DNA from: JBHIER01 sp046760705 [NCBI: bacterium]
Lineage (GTDB): Bacteria > JBHIER01 > G020348925
Direction of reading: 5' to 3'
Length of the DNA: 7,916 bases
Assembly: GCA_046760705.1 (NCBI GenBank)
Contig: JBHIER010000137.1
Span: forward strand, 1-7,916
Shown here: positions 5,486 through 7,916 of the stretch, one piece after another
Layout of the letters: every line of letters starts with the position of its first letter
Position numbering within the stretch: the first letter of the stretch is position 1
Translations under genes and position numbers: made by a program
The notes under the pieces: generated by a model
The model's input: only the letters and a program-made list of their open reading frames with translations
Told to the model about the DNA's origin: nothing
Database searches by the model: none

Positions 5486-6628
5486 CGGATAGAGTTTGCC
5501 AAATTTATAAAGGTACTGGGTAGGCCCGCCCACTGAGTGGAGGGCCGACTCTGTATCCCGAAAGCAGCCCCACAGGTATCCGTTGCCCCAGCAGAGTTGA
5601 TATGGGGTCCACGGCCAGATAGACTCCTCAAACACATAGTAGCCAAGGACCTGGAGATTCTCATCCAGCATGTACAACCGATGGCTAGCGCGGGAGTTGA
5701 GCCAGAATTTCTCACCATCCCAGGCGATGCCTGCAGGGTTCAGGATTCCATCATCTATCTCTGTTGCGGGAAAGGAAGCAACCACAGACAGGTCCCCGTT
5801 GTGTCGGTAGATTACGTCGTCCTCTGGATTGGCGGCCAAGGCGTGGAATCTTTTGTACGAGCCAGGGGAGCAGGACCACAACTGATGGCCGTCCCAGGTG
5901 AAATCCCAGATGTCACCAATTTCATCCGGCAATCTGTAAGATGTCTGTATCAAAGCAGTGTCACCGGCAGTGAGAATCAGTTCATAGAGTCTCTTAGTAT
6001 GATCGTCGTAGGTAACTACGTAATTTCGGTGCCATTCTAAACCCAAAGGAGCAATGTAGAACTCACCCTTGGGCATCGGGTAATGAGGCAGGGCGTATTT
6101 TTGGGCCACAGACATGTATGAGTCGTAGTTATGGGCGAAGATCACCCCAGCCATAGAGTCAGCCGACCAGAGATTCGCCCCCCCCCACACCAATCCCTGA
6201 GGGGTGAACGACCGCCAGCCGCCTGGATTGAACATATTCAGATGATAGTATATCTTGCCCAGAATGATGTCATCAACCTCGACGGTGTCGTAGGCCACAA
6301 GTACCGATCCTAAAAAGGGCTCATAATGGTCCTTCATTACTGAAAGCGAGTAGCTCTTCCCCCCCTGAATGTGCTCGAGGTAGAAGCTCCCTGTGCTGTC
6401 GGTGGTGTCGGCCTCAGTATCAAGAAAGACGATTGCCCCCCTGACAGGTGTCCCATCCGCGGAGTCGAACACCTTGCCCTTGACCGGATAGTTGGGTAGA
6501 GGGGGGGGAATGACCTCGTGATGCTGCTCCTGCCAGCAAGAGGAGACGAAAAAGAGGAGAAAAATGTAAAAACCTACACTTTTCTGTGTCTTCCGTCTTT
6601 TCCGTGCATTCTCTGGTAATCTCTTCAT
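5483..6628 (-). CDS. Lipoprotein with carboxypeptidase-regulatory-like and propeller-like domains
   Basis: A 381-residue lipoprotein. The hydrophobic run VGFYIFLLFFVSSC (18-31) ends in a lipobox with Cys31, after an unusually long basic lead (residues 7-16 NARKRRKTQK). A proline linker leads to a carboxypeptidase-regulatory-like sandwich at about 48-122 (VKGKVFDSADGTPVRGAIVF, then TDSTGSFYLEHI). From about 140 to the end there are five spaced W-containing repeats: GLVWGGANLW (145-154), GLEWHRNYVV (196-205), FTWDGHQLW (243-251), IAWDGEKFWL (301-310) and LCWGNGYLW (345-353). This pattern, with R-LY-LD steps between, suggests a beta-propeller of the glutamine-cyclotransferase/NHL-like kind. No enzymatic residues can be assigned. 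The gene follows the TonB-dependent receptor after 16 nt, and AGAGG at 6638-6642 lies 9 nt before the ATG, supporting the start. It may be a surface partner of the receptor; that is inference. Confidence 0.83.
   Translation of the reverse strand: MKRLPENARKRRKTQKSVGFYIFLLFFVSSCWQEQHHEVIPPPLPNYPVKGKVFDSADGTPVRGAIVFLDTEADTTDSTGSFYLEHIQGGKSYSLSVMKDHYEPFLGSVLVAYDTVEVDDIILGKIYYHLNMFNPGGWRSFTPQGLVWGGANLWSADSMAGVIFAHNYDSYMSVAQKYALPHYPMPKGEFYIAPLGLEWHRNYVVTYDDHTKRLYELILTAGDTALIQTSYRLPDEIGDIWDFTWDGHQLWSCSPGSYKRFHALAANPEDDVIYRHNGDLSVVASFPATEIDDGILNPAGIAWDGEKFWLNSRASHRLYMLDENLQVLGYYVFEESIWPWTPYQLCWGNGYLWGCFRDTESALHSVGGPTQYLYKFGKLYP
6581..6610. repeat. Degenerate repeat inside a lipoprotein signal-peptide region
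   Basis: The plus strand reads TTTCTGTGTC, TTCCGTCTTT, TCCGTGCATT: three decamers of the same T/C-CGTG style as the intergenic arrays in this window. Here they encode, on the minus strand, the basic residues NARKRRKTQK (7-16) of the lipoprotein whose start codon is at 6628. Confidence 0.55.
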
Positions 6629-6644
6629 CTTATTTCGCCTCTAC

Positions 6645-7916
6645 TCAAAAACTAATCTCAACTCCCACTCGAATGCGCCGCCCTAAGTCCCAGGCACCGG
6701 GATCCTCAAAGTACCCGCCCGGGTGGCCCTGGGAGTCGACCCACAGCAGGTTGCGGGTATCCAATGCATTCCGCAGCTCCAGGAGAAGGGAGGCCCTCAA
6801 ACCATTAATGTGGAAGTCCTTGCTGGCTTTCATATCCAGATAATGGGTGGCCTCCATGCGCTCATCGTTGGGCCGGGTGTAGATACCGCTATCTCTGGTG
6901 TAAGGTAGGGGGCTGTTCCACTGCCACAGCAGATTGAGTCCCCAGTCGTCCGGATCTCTGAGGTCGATGTTGAGAACAACTTTGTGGCGCTGGTCCCAGC
7001 TCAGGAAATATTCGCCGATGGGCACCTGAAGCCCTCTGCTGAGCCATTCGAACCCCTCCCGCTCGCTGGAGCCGGTCCCCTGGGCCATCATGTAGGTGTA
7101 GCTGATCTTACCGGTGAGAAGCCGGCCGTATCGTTTCTCGAGGTACGTCTCCAGGCCGTGGATGTTGACGTGGGCCACATTGACGTATTGGGTGTACCCA
7201 CCCTGCCCCTTCTCGTCCTGGGGGATGTATGTCTTCGTGTCGACGAGATTGGAGACGTCTTTGTTAAATACGGTAATATTGAACAAATAGTTTTCCCAGA
7301 AGCGGTGCCTATACCCGGCTTCGAAGGCGATGGTCTCGGCCGGCTTGAGATCCGGATCCCCGGCCAGGGGGGAAAACCCTTCGGCCCGATACTCAAGGTT
7401 GGTATACAAATACTTAAAAGACGGCATCTGAAAGAAGTATCCGTAGTTGAGATGGATCTGGTCGTCCTCAGTGACGGAGATGGAGACCCCCAGGCGGGGG
7501 CTGAACTGGTCCTTCAGGCTGGCTTTGACCCTCTTGCGGTTCTCCACCACCCATGAGGTATCCTGACCAGTGATGTCCTGCTCCACGGCCGGGCGCGAGG
7601 CGGTGGGGTTGAAGAAGTCGTACCGGAGCCCGAGATTGGCCACCATGTCGAGGTACTCGATCTTGTCCTGAATATAAAACGAGCCCTCCTTGGGATAGTA
7701 GTGATATTCGGTGTCATAGGCGATGTAGAGGGGAAACTGGGGATCGAAGGTGAAGAGTTCCTCATATTTTACGTCCTTCAGATACAGGTCATAGTAAATG
7801 AATTCGAGCCCGGTCTTGATCTGGTGATGGGGAGTGATCTGGCTGGTGCCCTCCAGTTTGGCGGTAGTGATAACCTCCTTGTGATCCTGCCACCACATCT
7901 TCTCTCCAGCGATGAT
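6645..7916 (-). CDS. TonB-dependent receptor, C-terminal barrel part (5' end outside window)
   Basis: The last 423 residues of a TonB-dependent outer-membrane receptor. The frame is open to the window edge, so the plug domain, TonB box and signal peptide lie beyond it, and the Met at 7898 is internal. The visible part is a run of barrel strands and loops. Recognisable family features are YIQDKIEYLDMVANLGLRYD (73-92 of the visible part), the motif GDPDLKPAETIAFEAGYRHR, aligned with the usual NPDLKPE signature, FNITVFNKDVSNLVDT, and a C-terminal strand ending in Phe (RVGVEISF). Energised by TonB-ExbBD, such receptors import siderophores, vitamins, glycans or other large ligands. The ligand cannot be told from this part. 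It is the first gene of the minus-strand group seen here, with a lipoprotein 16 nt downstream, a layout that recalls receptor-lipoprotein pairs of the FCB group, although no SusD-like protein is present. Confidence 0.92.
   Translation of the reverse strand: MIAGEKMWWQDHKEVITTAKLEGTSQITPHHQIKTGLEFIYYDLYLKDVKYEELFTFDPQFPLYIAYDTEYHYYPKEGSFYIQDKIEYLDMVANLGLRYDFFNPTASRPAVEQDITGQDTSWVVENRKRVKASLKDQFSPRLGVSISVTEDDQIHLNYGYFFQMPSFKYLYTNLEYRAEGFSPLAGDPDLKPAETIAFEAGYRHRFWENYLFNITVFNKDVSNLVDTKTYIPQDEKGQGGYTQYVNVAHVNIHGLETYLEKRYGRLLTGKISYTYMMAQGTGSSEREGFEWLSRGLQVPIGEYFLSWDQRHKVVLNIDLRDPDDWGLNLLWQWNSPLPYTRDSGIYTRPNDERMEATHYLDMKASKDFHINGLRASLLLELRNALDTRNLLWVDSQGHPGGYFEDPGAWDLGRRIRVGVEISF

Noticed and set aside
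5452-5718. Upstream extension of the T9SS-tail lipoprotein to an ATG at 5718
   Set aside because: It would overlap the propeller lipoprotein gene in another frame by over 230 nt and puts a lipoprotein signal in mid-protein. The GTG at 5451 has a good ribosome binding site directly before the signal.
1-7916. tRNA, rRNA, transposase or defence genes
   Set aside because: No cloverleaf-like, rRNA-like or matching protein motifs were seen on either strand.

Overview
The window looks like part of a chromosome from an uncultivated bacterium of the Fibrobacterota-Chlorobi-Bacteroidota (FCB) group or a neighbouring candidate phylum (KSB1- or Marinimicrobia-like). The main reasons are a PorV/PorQ-family outer-membrane protein, one intact and one broken C-terminal tail of the type IX secretion (T9SS) style, a TonB-dependent receptor and several lipoproteins. 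This placement is inferred from family content; no rRNA or other phylogenetic marker is present.

Left part, plus strand (1-1724): a short tandem repeat of a 10-bp unit, then a two-gene unit with a 1-nt gap. The first gene encodes a small GNAT acetyltransferase (120-548). The second encodes an exported MEMO-family protein (550-1695) that keeps its five candidate metal-site residues. A hairpin with T-rich flanks on both sides (1696-1724) closes it and could stop transcription from both directions.

Middle (1725-2353): no intact gene. On the minus strand a decayed reading frame ends in the unmistakable start of a T9SS sorting tail (SFVLAQNYPNPFNPTTTI), then breaks off into a degenerate 26-bp direct repeat. 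It lies just downstream of a TPR lipoprotein gene, which suggests a lost last gene of the minus-strand group.

Right part, minus strand (2354-7916): five genes read leftwards. They are the C-terminal part of a TonB-dependent receptor (cut by the window edge at 7916), a lipoprotein with a carboxypeptidase-regulatory-like domain plus a propeller-like repeat domain, a short lipoprotein with an fnIII-like region and a T9SS-like tail (GTG start at 5451), a PorV/PorQ-family barrel, and a TPR lipoprotein. The first three are tightly packed (16 and 31 nt gaps) and should be one transcript. PorV follows after 125 nt of small palindromes. The TPR lipoprotein follows after 279 nt with a possible promoter of its own. 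Together they look like a cell-envelope module: an outer-membrane receptor with surface or periplasmic lipoprotein partners and an export-associated barrel. The substrate cannot be read from the sequence.

A recurring theme is a family of short degenerate repeats, all in the same plus-strand orientation (51-90, 3463-3486, 5465-5485, 6581-6610). They sit in gene junctions, and one lies inside the signal-peptide coding region of a lipoprotein. A second family of AAGGCT/AGCCTT palindromes fills the 4487-4611 gap. No tRNA, rRNA, CRISPR array, transposase or known antiphage gene was seen.
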